A stretch of DNA of 64,000 nucleotides from Flavonifractor sp. An82 (GTDB lineage: Bacteria; Bacillota; Clostridia; Oscillospirales; Oscillospiraceae). The notes beneath the pieces were generated by a model that saw nothing but the letters and a program-made list of their open reading frames with translations, had not been told where the DNA came from and ran no database searches. Shown here in pieces: positions 8,657-17,651 of the stretch; within the stretch, counting starts at the first letter, position 1, and each line of letters begins with the position of its first letter. A program made the translations under genes and the position numbers. The stretch spans positions 42,947 through 106,946 of the forward strand of contig NZ_NFHG01000010.1 of assembly GCF_002159265.1 (NCBI RefSeq), read 5' to 3'.

Positions 8657-11212
8657 ATGATGAAGCGAAAAATCCATCTCAGAGGACTCCGCCCTATTTT
8701 GAACGGCGTCCTGCTGGTTTTTGTGGCGGCCCTGCTGGTATTTGCCGTTGTGCTGGTACGCACCAAGCTGCTGCAGAATGCCCAGGACCTGGGTATGGCG
8801 CTGGTCCACAGCTATGCCCTGGAAGAGGAAATGAATATCCACGCTCTGGAAACTCACTTCAATATTGCAGGGAAATATCTGGACGAGATGATCGCCGCCG
8901 GAAACAGCTGCGACCAGCTTCAGACCTGGCTGACAGGCTACTTTCATAAATTCGCCGACACCATGGGCATGGACGTGGCCGGCTTCTACGCCGTGGTAAA
9001 CGGAAAGATCATCGCATCCAACCCCTGGGAGGGGGGCGAGACCTATCCCTATGAAGAGTCGGACTGGTACCGGGACGCATTGGCGGCGGACGGCCAGATC
9101 GTGCACGGAAAGATCTATGAGGACGCCATCACCGGACAGCTGATCTTTACCATCTCCAAATCGCTGAACAGCGAAAAGAATGTGCTCGCCATGGATGTGT
9201 ACATCCAGAACGATTCCCTTCACAACAACGCCCAGATCCTGCCCGAGGATTCCTCCTATTACCTGTGCGATGAAAACGGCGTGCTGCTCTATTCCATGAC
9301 CAAATGGAACGTGGAAAACCAGCGCATGCAGTCCTATATGGACTATCTGATGTCCGGCATCTCGGACGGTTCCCTTCTGGCCTACGACGCCACCGTCCAG
9401 GACCCGGAGGGAGTCACCCGCGGCATCTACTATCAGAACATGAATAACGGCTGGACAGTCATCATGACCATACCCATCCAGCAGATCCTGATGGGGGAAG
9501 AAAGCACCGTCATTCTCCTTCTGTCCAGTGTGGCTATCGTCCTATTCCTCATCCTGATGTTTATGACCATCCAGGACATGCTCAAGAGCCGGGTGATGAA
9601 AAAGGCCGACGACACCGCCCATATGCTGGGTGACTCCTTTTACTCCATTTACAGAGTCAACGTCAAGGCCGGCACCTATGAGTGCTTCAAGCTCTATGAA
9701 GACCTCCAGGGCAAAGTGCCTATGAAGGGAGCCTACCCCGCATTGCTGGAGGCCATACGCCCTGTGGTGAAGCCCAGCATCTACCAGGCCTTTGTAACCG
9801 CCTTCTCCCTGGACAGTATCAGCCAGCGGATGGAGCAGGGCGTGGCCGACTACGGCGGCGACTACCAGCGCCTGTTTGGAGAGAGCTACCGCTGGGTCAA
9901 TATCCGCACCCTCTATGATCCGGAGCTGGCGCCCGATGAGGTGATCCTCTGTTTCCGGGATGTGGATGAGGAAAAACGCCGGGAGCTCCAGCATACCATT
10001 ATTCTTCAGGACGCCCTGGACGCCGCCCAGAAGAGTACCAAATCCAAGTCTGAGTTTTTCAGCAACATGTCCCATGACATGCGTACCCCCCTCAACGCCA
10101 TCATCGGCTGCTGCAATCTGGCAGAAAAGACCCGGGAAACGGAAAACAGCCAGAAGGTATGGGAGTACATCAAAAAGATCCAGTTTTCTGCCGATCAGCT
10201 GCTCAGTCTCATCAATGACATCCTGGAGCTGTCCAGAATGGAGGCCGGAAAAAACCACCTGGATCAGAAGGAGCTGGATCTCAGCGCGCTTTTGCTCAAG
10301 GTGGCCGATATCTTCCAGGATCGCGCCCAGGAGGAGGGTACGCGGCTGGAAATCAACATCGATCTCCCCGACCCGGTGGTGATGGGCGACGAGAAAAAGC
10401 TCACCCAGATCATCAACAACCTGCTGTCCAACGCCGTCAAGTACACCGACCCCGGCGGGCGGATCTATCTGGAGGCCCGCCAGTTCTCCTTCCAGCAGCA
10501 CAACAAATATCAGGTGGTGGTGGAAGATACCGGAGTGGGCATGTCGTCCACCTTCCTGGAGCACCTGTTTGACCCCTACTCCCGGGAAACCACCTTCTCC
10601 TCCCACCCCACGGTGGGCACCGGTCTGGGCATGTCCATTGTGAAAAGTCTGGTTCAGCAGATGAGCGGCGAGATCTCGGTGGACAGCGTTCTGGGGGAAG
10701 GCACCCGCTTTACGGTGACCATCCCGCTGAAGACCATACACCGGTCGGAGGATGCCTCTCCCGATCACAGCCTGGAGGAGCTGAACGTCTCCTTCGACTG
10801 GACAGGCAGGACCATTCTGGCGGCGGAAGACAACGAGCTCAACCGGGAGATCATCACCGAGGTTCTCCACCAGTTCGGGGCCGAGGTGCTCACCGCGGTC
10901 AACGGCGCAGATGCTTTGCATACCTTCCTGGCCGCGCCGCCCTTTTCTATCGACGCCATTCTGATGGATATGCAGATGCCGGAGATGGACGGCTGTCAGG
11001 CAGCGGCCGCCATCCGTAGTTCCGGACGGGCGGATTCTGACGGAATCCCCATCATTGCAGTAACCGCCAACGCCTTTGCAGAGGACATCTCCCGCACCAC
11101 CCAGGCGGGCATGAACGACCATGTGTCCAAGCCTATCGACACCAAGCATCTGAAGCTGCTTCTGCAAAAGCTGATCTCAGAGTGGGAGTCCCAGCGGCAT
11201 ATTCCGCAGTAA
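8657..11212 (+). CDS. Hybrid sensor histidine kinase with extracellular Cache-like domain and receiver
   Basis: 851 residues. A first membrane helix (about 15-35) and a second (about 280-305) enclose an extracellular Cache-like sensor. A PAS-like stretch is followed by the HisKA box FFSNMSHDMRTPLNAIIG (phospho-acceptor His near 478), a HATPase_c domain (NNLLSNAVKY, VVVEDTGVGMS, GTGLGMSIVKSL), and a C-terminal receiver (about 720-840) with acceptor Asp in LMDMQMPEMDG. It probably feeds a multistep phosphorelay through the Hpt protein at 12.3 kb to the HD-GYP regulator just downstream. Stimulus unknown. Confidence 0.94.
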   Translation: MMKRKIHLRGLRPILNGVLLVFVAALLVFAVVLVRTKLLQNAQDLGMALVHSYALEEEMNIHALETHFNIAGKYLDEMIAAGNSCDQLQTWLTGYFHKFADTMGMDVAGFYAVVNGKIIASNPWEGGETYPYEESDWYRDALAADGQIVHGKIYEDAITGQLIFTISKSLNSEKNVLAMDVYIQNDSLHNNAQILPEDSSYYLCDENGVLLYSMTKWNVENQRMQSYMDYLMSGISDGSLLAYDATVQDPEGVTRGIYYQNMNNGWTVIMTIPIQQILMGEESTVILLLSSVAIVLFLILMFMTIQDMLKSRVMKKADDTAHMLGDSFYSIYRVNVKAGTYECFKLYEDLQGKVPMKGAYPALLEAIRPVVKPSIYQAFVTAFSLDSISQRMEQGVADYGGDYQRLFGESYRWVNIRTLYDPELAPDEVILCFRDVDEEKRRELQHTIILQDALDAAQKSTKSKSEFFSNMSHDMRTPLNAIIGCCNLAEKTRETENSQKVWEYIKKIQFSADQLLSLINDILELSRMEAGKNHLDQKELDLSALLLKVADIFQDRAQEEGTRLEINIDLPDPVVMGDEKKLTQIINNLLSNAVKYTDPGGRIYLEARQFSFQQHNKYQVVVEDTGVGMSSTFLEHLFDPYSRETTFSSHPTVGTGLGMSIVKSLVQQMSGEISVDSVLGEGTRFTVTIPLKTIHRSEDASPDHSLEELNVSFDWTGRTILAAEDNELNREIITEVLHQFGAEVLTAVNGADALHTFLAAPPFSIDAILMDMQMPEMDGCQAAAAIRSSGRADSDGIPIIAVTANAFAEDISRTTQAGMNDHVSKPIDTKHLKLLLQKLISEWESQRHIPQ

Positions 11213-11247
11213 TGCACAGCCATGCACAAGATTGGAGGACGGGCAAA

Positions 11248-12327
11248 TTGAGCGACGCGAAGGGAGATAACCTCCTGATTGTGGACGATGAGGAGATCAA
11301 TCGGGCCATACTGGCCAACATCTTTTCTTCCGAGTACACCATTTTGGAGGCGGAGGACGGGCAGGCCGGTCTGGACGCCATTTGCGCCAACACAAACACG
11401 CTGAGTGCCATCCTGCTGGATGTGGTCATGCCCCGGCTCAACGGCATCGAGGTGCTTCGCCGCCTCCACCAGGTAGGACTGACCGAGCGCATCCCGGTTT
11501 TTCTCATCACCGCCGACGTGGGCAGCGAAACCATGCGGGAGGCCTACGCCCTGGGGGTCATGGATGTGATCCTCAAGCCCGTGGTCCCCTATGTGGTCCG
11601 GCGGCGGGTCAATTCGGTAGTGGAGCTCTTCCGGGCCCGGCACAGGCTGAACGCGGAGGTGGAGCGGCAGCGGGATCAGCTGCTGCTTCAGGCCCAGCAG
11701 CTGGCTGAAATGGGCATCGGCATGGTGGAGGCCCTGGCCACCGCCATCGAGTTCCGCAGCGATGAGTCGGGGGAGCATGTACACCGCATCCACGACATCA
11801 CCTGCTACCTGCTGCAGAACACGCCCCTGGGCCAGGGGCTGTCCCCTGATCAGATCCGCCAGATCGGCCTGGGGGCGGTCACCCACGACGTGGGCAAGAT
11901 CTCCATTCCCGACGCCATTCTCAACAAGAAAGGCCGTCTGACGGCGGAGGAGTTTGAGCTGATGAAGTCCCACACCGTCAAGGGGGCCGAGCTGCTCTCC
12001 AGGATCCCCCAGATGCGGGAGCACGCCGCCTATGCCTACGCCTACGACATCGCCCTCCACCACCATGAGCGCTGGGACGGCGGCGGATATCCCCACCATC
12101 TGGTGGGCGACCAGACCCCCATCTGGACTCAGATCGTCTCCCTGGCCGACGTATACGACGCGCTGGTGAGCAAGCGCTGCTACAAGGACGCCTTCTCCGC
12201 CCAGACCGCCATGAATATGATTCTGGGGGGAGAGTGCGGCGTCTTCAATCCCAAACTTCTGAAATACTTCCAGCAGGCGGAGCCGCTGCTGCGTAAATTT
12301 TATCCGCCTATGAGAGGGGTGGGCTGA
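11248..12327 (+). CDS. Response regulator with HD-GYP c-di-GMP phosphodiesterase domain
   Basis: 359 residues from TTG 11248, preceded by GGAGG at 11234-11238; an in-frame ATG at 11212 overlaps the kinase stop but lacks a ribosome site. A receiver domain (about 8-125, LLDVVMPRLNG with acceptor Asp) is followed by a linker and an HD-GYP domain (about 155-345) with GEHVHRIHD, THDVGK and HHHERWDGGGYP. HD-GYP proteins hydrolyse c-di-GMP. Together with the GGDEF enzyme upstream this makes a local on/off pair, probably gated by the phosphorelay. Confidence 0.93.
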   Translation: MSDAKGDNLLIVDDEEINRAILANIFSSEYTILEAEDGQAGLDAICANTNTLSAILLDVVMPRLNGIEVLRRLHQVGLTERIPVFLITADVGSETMREAYALGVMDVILKPVVPYVVRRRVNSVVELFRARHRLNAEVERQRDQLLLQAQQLAEMGIGMVEALATAIEFRSDESGEHVHRIHDITCYLLQNTPLGQGLSPDQIRQIGLGAVTHDVGKISIPDAILNKKGRLTAEEFELMKSHTVKGAELLSRIPQMREHAAYAYAYDIALHHHERWDGGGYPHHLVGDQTPIWTQIVSLADVYDALVSKRCYKDAFSAQTAMNMILGGECGVFNPKLLKYFQQAEPLLRKFYPPMRGVG

Positions 12328-12328
12328 C

Positions 12329-12685
12329 GTGGACCAACAGAAAAAACAGCGGCTGGAGGAGGCCGGTATCGACGTGGCGGACGCCCTGGCCCGCTTCATG
12401 GACAACGAGGGGCTGATGCTCAAATTTCTGCTCCGCTTCCCTGAGGATCAAAATTTTCCCCTCCTCAAACAGGCCATGGACAGCGGAGATACCGCCCGTG
12501 CCTTTGAGGCGGCCCATACCCTCAAGGGCGTGGCGGGCAACCTGGCCATGACCGGCCTGTTTCGGCAGGTGAGCCTTCTGGTGGAGGATCTGCGCAGCCA
12601 GGACCTTCCGGCGGCCCAGGCCAGGATGCCGGTTCTGGAAGAAACCTATACCGGGATCATTGCCGCTCTTGGCAGTCTGACCTGA
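12329..12685 (+). CDS. Histidine phosphotransfer (Hpt) protein
   Basis: 118 residues from GTG 12329, one base after the HD-GYP stop. It is a single Hpt four-helix bundle with the acceptor His in FEAAHTLKGVAGNL (near residue 62). It would shuttle phosphate between the receiver of the hybrid kinase and the receiver of the HD-GYP protein, completing the relay in one operon. A strong terminator follows. Confidence 0.92.
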   Translation: MDQQKKQRLEEAGIDVADALARFMDNEGLMLKFLLRFPEDQNFPLLKQAMDSGDTARAFEAAHTLKGVAGNLAMTGLFRQVSLLVEDLRSQDLPAAQARMPVLEETYTGIIAALGSLT

Positions 12686-12711
12686 ACATCCAAAATATCT
12701 TACACAGAAAC

Positions 12712-12745
12712 AAAGAGGTCTCCCCATGAAGGGAGACCTCTTTTT
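12712..12745. terminator. Intrinsic terminator after the c-di-GMP cluster
   Basis: AGAGGTCTCCC pairs with GGGAGACCTCT around a short loop, followed by TTTTT on +. The convergent ABC permease ends at 12763, and the A-rich 5' side also allows termination on the minus strand. Confidence 0.9.
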
Positions 12746-12762
12746 GTGGTGCAAACCATGCT

Positions 12763-13974
12763 TTATTCCATCAGCTCCCGCCGCCGCTGCCGCAGGCAGG
12801 TCCAGCCGCACAGCCCCAGCGCCGCCAGGGCGGCCAGCACGCCGCATACAAACTCCGTCCCGGGCAGGCCGGTAAGCCGGACAGGACTCCCGGAAAACCG
12901 TCCCGCTCCCATCATCACCCAGGGTACCAGTCCCCAGCACAGCACTACGATCAGCGGAATGGCCTTGAGGAGCATGGCCACATAACTGCCGCTGAACTGA
13001 GAGAGGACCACGGTAAAGCCGCAGGCCGCCAGGGTGAGCACAGCGGTCAGCCCCAGCAGGGCCAGCAGGTACTGGCCATAGGTCCAGTCGAACCAGGGAT
13101 AGGTCCCCGGCCACACGGTGACCAGGGGGCAGTCCCAAAATGTTAGGGCGCCGGTAGCCAGGAAGGGGCCCAGGTAGACGGCGCAGTTGAGCAGCGTGAG
13201 CAGCAGCCCGGACAGCAGGGCCGCTCCCATCTGGACATTCAGCACCCGCCGCCCCCGACGGGAGGTCCACTGCATGGCCCTGGTACGGTGTAAGGCGTCC
13301 CGCACCAGGGTGGGGGACAGCAGCAGCACCCCACTGAAGGCACACCAGATGGCAAAATAGTGAAAGAACTCATCCGTGTTGTTGATCATGGTACTGGACA
13401 AAAAACCGTAGACTCCCTCCGCCTCTATCCCCTCGATCCGCCGGATACTGGCCTCATGGGCCGGAGAATAGGACCCTACATCTCCGCCCCAATCCAGCGC
13501 CGACCCTCCACCGGCCAGGTTGTCATACTCCTGCATAAATTGGAGCAGCGATTCCACCATGTTTAAGTTGGTGTCATAGTAAATGCTCCAATATAGGTCG
13601 GATTCCTCCTCCGTCCGTTCCTCCGCCCGGGCACGGTCATGGTAAGCCTCCCTCCAGGCCCCATAGCTCTCATAATCGGTGATCCCCGCCTCTGCCGCCC
13701 CCGGAATCTGGGCCACCTGCCGGGCAAACTCCGCCTCCAGCTCTTCCAGCTGGCCGTCCAACTCTGCCCGCTCCTCCGGCTCCATGGTGGTACCATAGCG
13801 TTCCAACCAACCGGAGGCCAGCTGGACCTGGGTCCCTCCCCGGTCGTTGCTGGTACTGAAATGCTCCAAATAAAAGCCGGTGCGGACCTGGTAAAACACC
13901 ACTCCGATAAGGGCGATGGCCAGCAGCAGGCCGGGCCGCCAGATCTTTTTCAGTTCCCATCTCAACAGGGCCAT
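12763..13974 (-). CDS. ABC transporter permease, ABC-2-like
   Basis: 403 residues, last gene of the operon that starts at 17149. An N-terminal membrane helix (about 12-30) is followed by a large, acidic extracellular segment (about 40-185), then five or six helices from about 190 to 390. This is the layout of ABC-2 type exporter permeases. It directly abuts the previous gene (ATG 13974, previous stop 13975). The substrate cannot be deduced. Confidence 0.75.
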   Translation of the reverse strand: MALLRWELKKIWRPGLLLAIALIGVVFYQVRTGFYLEHFSTSNDRGGTQVQLASGWLERYGTTMEPEERAELDGQLEELEAEFARQVAQIPGAAEAGITDYESYGAWREAYHDRARAEERTEEESDLYWSIYYDTNLNMVESLLQFMQEYDNLAGGGSALDWGGDVGSYSPAHEASIRRIEGIEAEGVYGFLSSTMINNTDEFFHYFAIWCAFSGVLLLSPTLVRDALHRTRAMQWTSRRGRRVLNVQMGAALLSGLLLTLLNCAVYLGPFLATGALTFWDCPLVTVWPGTYPWFDWTYGQYLLALLGLTAVLTLAACGFTVVLSQFSGSYVAMLLKAIPLIVVLCWGLVPWVMMGAGRFSGSPVRLTGLPGTEFVCGVLAALAALGLCGWTCLRQRRRELME

Positions 13975-15120
13975 TCACGCCACATCCTTTCGTCCAAACC
14001 GCCTCAGGGCCAGCAGAACAAGCCCAGCCCATATCAGCAGGTTCAGGGCAAGACCCACCGTCTCCTGCCAGGGCACCAGTCCGCTCTGCCCCAGCTCGGT
14101 AAACCAGCCGTTGATGGCAAGCCACAGGCACACTGGGGAAAAGGTTGTGAGCAAATAGGCGCTCCACATCCCCAGATTGGCCAGAGCGGAAGACAGGCCC
14201 AGCAGCAGGGCACAGAAGGCTGCCGCAGCGATGGCCGCCCCATAGGTATGCCGGATGAGCAGCCCCGCCACAGCCCCCATGAGCGTAAAGATCGCTACCA
14301 GCCCTCCCCCAGCCGCGATCATGGCGGCAAAATAGCTCCCCACCGTAAAGTCCGTCCAGGTAAGGAAGGGGCGGGAGTACAGCATATCCACAAAATAGTT
14401 GAACTGGCTGGATACGCTGCTGTCCCAGATGCCGCCGTAGTCCCACAGCAGCAGGTAGGGCCCCAGGGTGAGCAGCGCCAGCAGGGCATACAGCCCCAGG
14501 GCGGCTGCCAGAGCGGCCAGCGTCTTGCTCCGCCACAATCCCCTTCCCGTCCGGCTGGAACAGGTCAGGGATTGGGTACCGCTCAGGCCCTCATACCCCA
14601 CCAGATACAGGGCACACAGCAGGCCCAGCAGGACGCTCTCAGTGAGCAGCACCCGAAACAGGGTGTTATAGAGGTATTGATGGCTGTCATGGGTGATAGG
14701 TCCCGCATACAGGTCCAGGGCGGCGCCGGTCTGGGCCAGGTGGTCTACCCGCTCCTGGAGCAGGTCATATTTCCAGGCCATCCACCTCTGAGCCAGGCTG
14801 TCCCCCGCCATGAGACTCTGATAGAAGTTCGTCAGTTCCTGGGTGTCGTAGCCCTCCAGGGTGTTCTCCAGTCCCGTCACATACTGCCGCAGAATGGTCC
14901 GGTTTTCCGTGTCCGGCAGGGCCTCCAGCCCGGTCAGGAATTCCTCGTCCACCCTCTGGCCCAGGGCGGCGGCATCCGCCGAGGTGTCGTTGAAGAAGGA
15001 CCGGTCCATGGCAGAGGGGGGAGACAGAAGCAGGCCGTTGAGTGCCAGGCACAGCCCCACAAACACCCACAGGGCAGGCAGACGGAACAGTTTCCGCCAC
15101 TCCCACACCGCCAGCCTCAT
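13975..15120 (-). CDS. ABC transporter permease, ABC-2-like
   Basis: 381 residues with the same layout as its downstream neighbour: N-terminal helix (ALWVFVGLCLALNGLLLS), a long extracellular stretch to about residue 165, then about six helices ending in RRFGRKDVA. The two permeases are probably paralogues forming a heterodimeric channel with the ATPase encoded just upstream, whose last codons overlap this start (15117-15120, ATGA type). Confidence 0.78.
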   Translation of the reverse strand: MRLAVWEWRKLFRLPALWVFVGLCLALNGLLLSPPSAMDRSFFNDTSADAAALGQRVDEEFLTGLEALPDTENRTILRQYVTGLENTLEGYDTQELTNFYQSLMAGDSLAQRWMAWKYDLLQERVDHLAQTGAALDLYAGPITHDSHQYLYNTLFRVLLTESVLLGLLCALYLVGYEGLSGTQSLTCSSRTGRGLWRSKTLAALAAALGLYALLALLTLGPYLLLWDYGGIWDSSVSSQFNYFVDMLYSRPFLTWTDFTVGSYFAAMIAAGGGLVAIFTLMGAVAGLLIRHTYGAAIAAAAFCALLLGLSSALANLGMWSAYLLTTFSPVCLWLAINGWFTELGQSGLVPWQETVGLALNLLIWAGLVLLALRRFGRKDVA

Positions 15121-15971
15121 GCCCGTCCCTCCTCCCGGTAGATGGCCAGGAAGGCGTCCTCCAGGCTGGGCACTACAGAGACCGCCCCTGCCGGAGGCAC
15201 GTCGGACAGCACCCGCAGCACGGGGCCAGTCTCACTCTGCCCCTCGCTGAGGATCAGCTGCTCCGGCCCCAACCGGGCCTCCGCCGGCACCTGCCACACC
15301 TTGCCCTTCCACTGGGCGCAAATGCGGGCGGGGCTGTCGCAGCAGTACAACTTATGGTCCTTGAACATAACGATCTGCCCGGCGATGGTCTCAATGTCGG
15401 AGACGATGTGGGTGGACAGGATGACAATGCGATCGGTGGACAAGGCGTGGATCAGGTTGCGGAACCGCACCCGCTCCCGGGGGTCCAGTCCGGCTGTGGG
15501 TTCGTCCAGCAGCAGCAGCCTGGGGTTTGTGAGCATAGCAACGGCGATGCCCACCCGCTGGCGCATGCCGCCGGAAAAGGTTTTCAGCTTCTTGTCCGCC
15601 GCCTCGGACAGGCCCACGGTATCCAGCAGCTCCCTAATGCGCTTCTCCGCCTCCCCCTTGGGCAGGCACTGGAGGGCAGCAGCGTAGCGGAGGAACTGCC
15701 GGGCGGTATAGGAGGGGTAAAAGCCGAAATCCTGGGGCAGATAGCCCAGCAACCCCCGGTACTCCGCTCCCAGGGCATTGATATCCTCCCCGTCCCACAA
15801 AATCTGCCCCTCGGTAGCAAACAGCAGCGTGGCCAGCAGCTTGATGAGGGTGGTCTTGCCTGCTCCATTGGGAGCCAGCAGCCCATATACCCCCGGCTCA
15901 AAGGCCAGATTCACGTCCTCCAGGGCAGTAAACTTCCCATAGCGCTTGGTCACATGTTCAACTGAAAGCAT
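15117..15971 (-). CDS. ABC transporter ATP-binding protein
   Basis: 284 residues. Walker A is APNGAGKTTLIKLLA (about 36-50), the signature FSGGMRQRVGIAVA (about 138) and Walker B LLLLDEPTAGLDP (about 160). The single nucleotide-binding domain with a C-terminal tail is typical of ABC-2 exporters. It overlaps its neighbours on both sides by a few bases, so translation of the operon is coupled. It is cotranscribed with an ECF-like sigma factor gene and a membrane protein. Confidence 0.93.
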   Translation of the reverse strand: MLSVEHVTKRYGKFTALEDVNLAFEPGVYGLLAPNGAGKTTLIKLLATLLFATEGQILWDGEDINALGAEYRGLLGYLPQDFGFYPSYTARQFLRYAAALQCLPKGEAEKRIRELLDTVGLSEAADKKLKTFSGGMRQRVGIAVAMLTNPRLLLLDEPTAGLDPRERVRFRNLIHALSTDRIVILSTHIVSDIETIAGQIVMFKDHKLYCCDSPARICAQWKGKVWQVPAEARLGPEQLILSEGQSETGPVLRVLSDVPPAGAVSVVPSLEDAFLAIYREEGRA

Positions 15972-16704
15972 AAGCTTCTCCTCTCCTCCGCCCCAGGCAG
16001 AACCGTCTCAATTCCAGCAGGTACAGGGCCAGAGCGCCCCCTGCCAGGGCCAGAAATACCACCCCCGGCAGGGCGGTCAGCCAGGCTGACGCTCTGTCCC
16101 ACATCAGCAGCAGTCCCCCCAGGGCCACCCAAATGACCGGCGGGGCAATCAACCGTCCCCGTCCCTTTCCCTCCAGGCAGATCAGGGACAGCAGACCATA
16201 GAGGAACAAGCTGGACAGGGATATCCCCAGCATCCAGCTCAGGGGCAGGTCCCCTCCCATGGCCTTCCACAGCCACAGGTTCGCCGGTACCCACACCAGC
16301 AGCGAGCTGCCGCCAAACACCACCATCCGCAGGGCGGTCACAGTCCGGACAGACAGACGGCAGCTCCGCTTCCAATCCAGCAGGCCGGACTGAGCCTCCT
16401 TCCATGCTGTGAGGCCCAGCAGCAGGGCGTACAGCGCCGGAGAGATCAGGAAGAGGATCGGGGCCGGATACATCATCTGGAGCGCGGCGGCCGGCAAGAG
16501 GATCAGCATCAGCACCGCCGCCAGGACACTCAGAAAGACGCAGTCGGCCACCCCGAAAAAGAGGACCCGGACATCCAGAGCTGTTCGGAGTGTGGCCGCC
16601 AGCCCCTGTCTGGGGGCAAGCCCTTGCTCCAAAATGGCAGAAATGGCCGCCTCCCGCTCACCATGGGCAGGCATCTGCTCGTTCCAACACGTCATATCAG
16701 CCAA
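15958..16704 (-). CDS. Membrane protein, possible sigma-factor partner
   Basis: 248 residues. The first 45 residues are soluble (ISAILEQGLAPRQGLAATLRTALDVR), followed by six membrane helices (two near 50-100, two near 120-175 and two near 185-230). It lies between the sigma gene (8-nt overlap) and the ABC ATPase (14-nt overlap). By position it may be the regulator of the sigma factor, as similar membrane proteins follow ECF sigma genes in clostridial ABC operons. I do not recognise a named domain. Confidence 0.65.
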   Translation of the reverse strand: MADMTCWNEQMPAHGEREAAISAILEQGLAPRQGLAATLRTALDVRVLFFGVADCVFLSVLAAVLMLILLPAAALQMMYPAPILFLISPALYALLLGLTAWKEAQSGLLDWKRSCRLSVRTVTALRMVVFGGSSLLVWVPANLWLWKAMGGDLPLSWMLGISLSSLFLYGLLSLICLEGKGRGRLIAPPVIWVALGGLLLMWDRASAWLTALPGVVFLALAGGALALYLLELRRFCLGRRRGEAYAFS

Positions 16705-17149
16705 ACTCCTTTCTCAACCGGGCCATCAGCCGGTAGTAGCGTGTCTTGACTGCCGCCTCCGGCTGGCCCAGGACGGCGGCAATCTCGGGAAAGGTGCGCT
16801 CACCGTAAAGGCGCAGACGATACACCGCCTGGGTATCCGGGTCCAGACGGGATATATACTCTTCCATCCGGTCCAACAGATCCCGGTCCTGAATTTGGGC
16901 AGCAAAGTCGGTCTGGTCAGGTGTCTCTGTCTCCTCCAGCAGCAGGATATTCCCCTGAACTTTCCGACGGCAGTCTATGGCCTTATGAGCGGCGATGCGG
17001 TACAGCCAGGTACGAAAGGACGCCTTGTGGCCCAGCTGGCGGTAGGCAAAGCGATAGATCTCGTCATAATAGGTCCGCACCAGCTTGTCCGCCGCCTGTC
17101 GGGACCCTCGGCGCTGAATATCCCGGATCCACTTCTGTTCCTCTTCCAC
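16697..17149 (-). CDS. ECF-like sigma factor with an internal deletion in region 2
   Basis: 150 residues. Region 2 starts normally (ADKLVRTYYDEIYRFAYRQLG) but jumps directly to HKASFRTWLYRIAAHKAIDCRRK. Family members have about 25 residues between these blocks, including the DLTQEIF helix (region 2.2) that contacts the RNA polymerase clamp. Region 4 is intact (TQAVYRLRLYGERTFPEIAAVL to AVKTRYYRLMARLRKEFG). The frame is open, so this is an in-frame loss, not a frameshift. As drawn it may not bind core polymerase. It heads the ABC exporter operon. ATG 17149 follows an AAAAGGCGG ribosome site. Confidence 0.8.
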   Translation of the reverse strand: MEEEQKWIRDIQRRGSRQAADKLVRTYYDEIYRFAYRQLGHKASFRTWLYRIAAHKAIDCRRKVQGNILLLEETETPDQTDFAAQIQDRDLLDRMEEYISRLDPDTQAVYRLRLYGERTFPEIAAVLGQPEAAVKTRYYRLMARLRKEFG

Positions 17150-17281
17150 TGTCTCACCGCCTTTTTAATCATATATTCGATCTTCAGTGTGCTATGGTTT
17201 CATTAAATGAAAAATTTTATGAAACGCAGAAAAAGCGCACGAGACAGGAGTTTCTCCTATCCCAATGCGCTTGCATAAAAA

Positions 17282-17311
17282 AAGCCTTGAAAACCGAAGT
17301 TTTCAAGGCTT
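17282..17311 (-). terminator. Terminator of an orphan tRNA-Thr 3' end
   Basis: On the minus strand AAGCCTTGAAAAC pairs with GTTTTCAAGGCTT (13 bp) around TTCG, followed by TTTTTTATG. It directly follows the orphan tRNA-Thr 3' half, as expected if a complete tRNA gene once ended here. Confidence 0.85.
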
Positions 17312-17313
17312 CT

Positions 17314-17359
17314 TGGAGCTGCTATCCGGATTTGAACCGGAGACCTCATCCTTACCAAG
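17314..17359 (-). repeat. Orphan tRNA-Thr 3' half, candidate attachment site (copy A)
   Basis: 46 nt identical to the intact tRNA-Thr at 63017-63062, from the CCA end through the T arm and variable loop into the anticodon arm. The sequences diverge right after the G at 17359. It keeps its own terminator but has no 5' half. This is the typical scar of integration into a tRNA 3' end. Confidence 0.85.
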
Positions 17360-17497
17360 CGGCTTTGGAACTTTTTCTAACTATTTTTCGTACTTTATAG
17401 CGATATACACTCCGATCTGCTTGCTTTCCGCCACTTTTTGAGCATCCTGTTTCCGTATACTCCACATCGCGCTGTGGCTGAAAATGTGGTCAAAAGC

Positions 17498-17545
17498 GCC
17501 TCCCCTCTTTTGCCGGCGGCACGTCCGCCGACAAAGTGGGGAGGC
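17498..17545. repeat. Long imperfect inverted repeat
   Basis: GCCTCCCC (17498-17505) pairs with GGGGAGGC (17538-17545), and inside it CGGCGG with CCGCCG around CACGT. It lies downstream of the CotH-like gene (minus) with only a short T run, so it may be a weak terminator. The rest of 17360-17651 shows no convincing gene. Confidence 0.55.
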
Positions 17546-17651
17546 ATTTTCTGCCCGTCTGCGTTGTAATTTTTGGAGGGAAATAATGTAATCCATTTAT
17601 GCCGGAGGCAGCTCAAAATTTACGGGACAGTAAACAATATGAGCTACCCTC

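Noticed and set aside
9542..11167. 541-codon open frame on - opposite the hybrid kinase
   Set aside because: Antisense to a clear HisKA/HATPase/receiver protein and without any domain sequence.
17381..17616. Two 71-73-codon frames on - beside the tRNA-Thr fragment
   Set aside because: They run through the inverted repeat at 17498-17545 and lack ribosome sites and family sequence.
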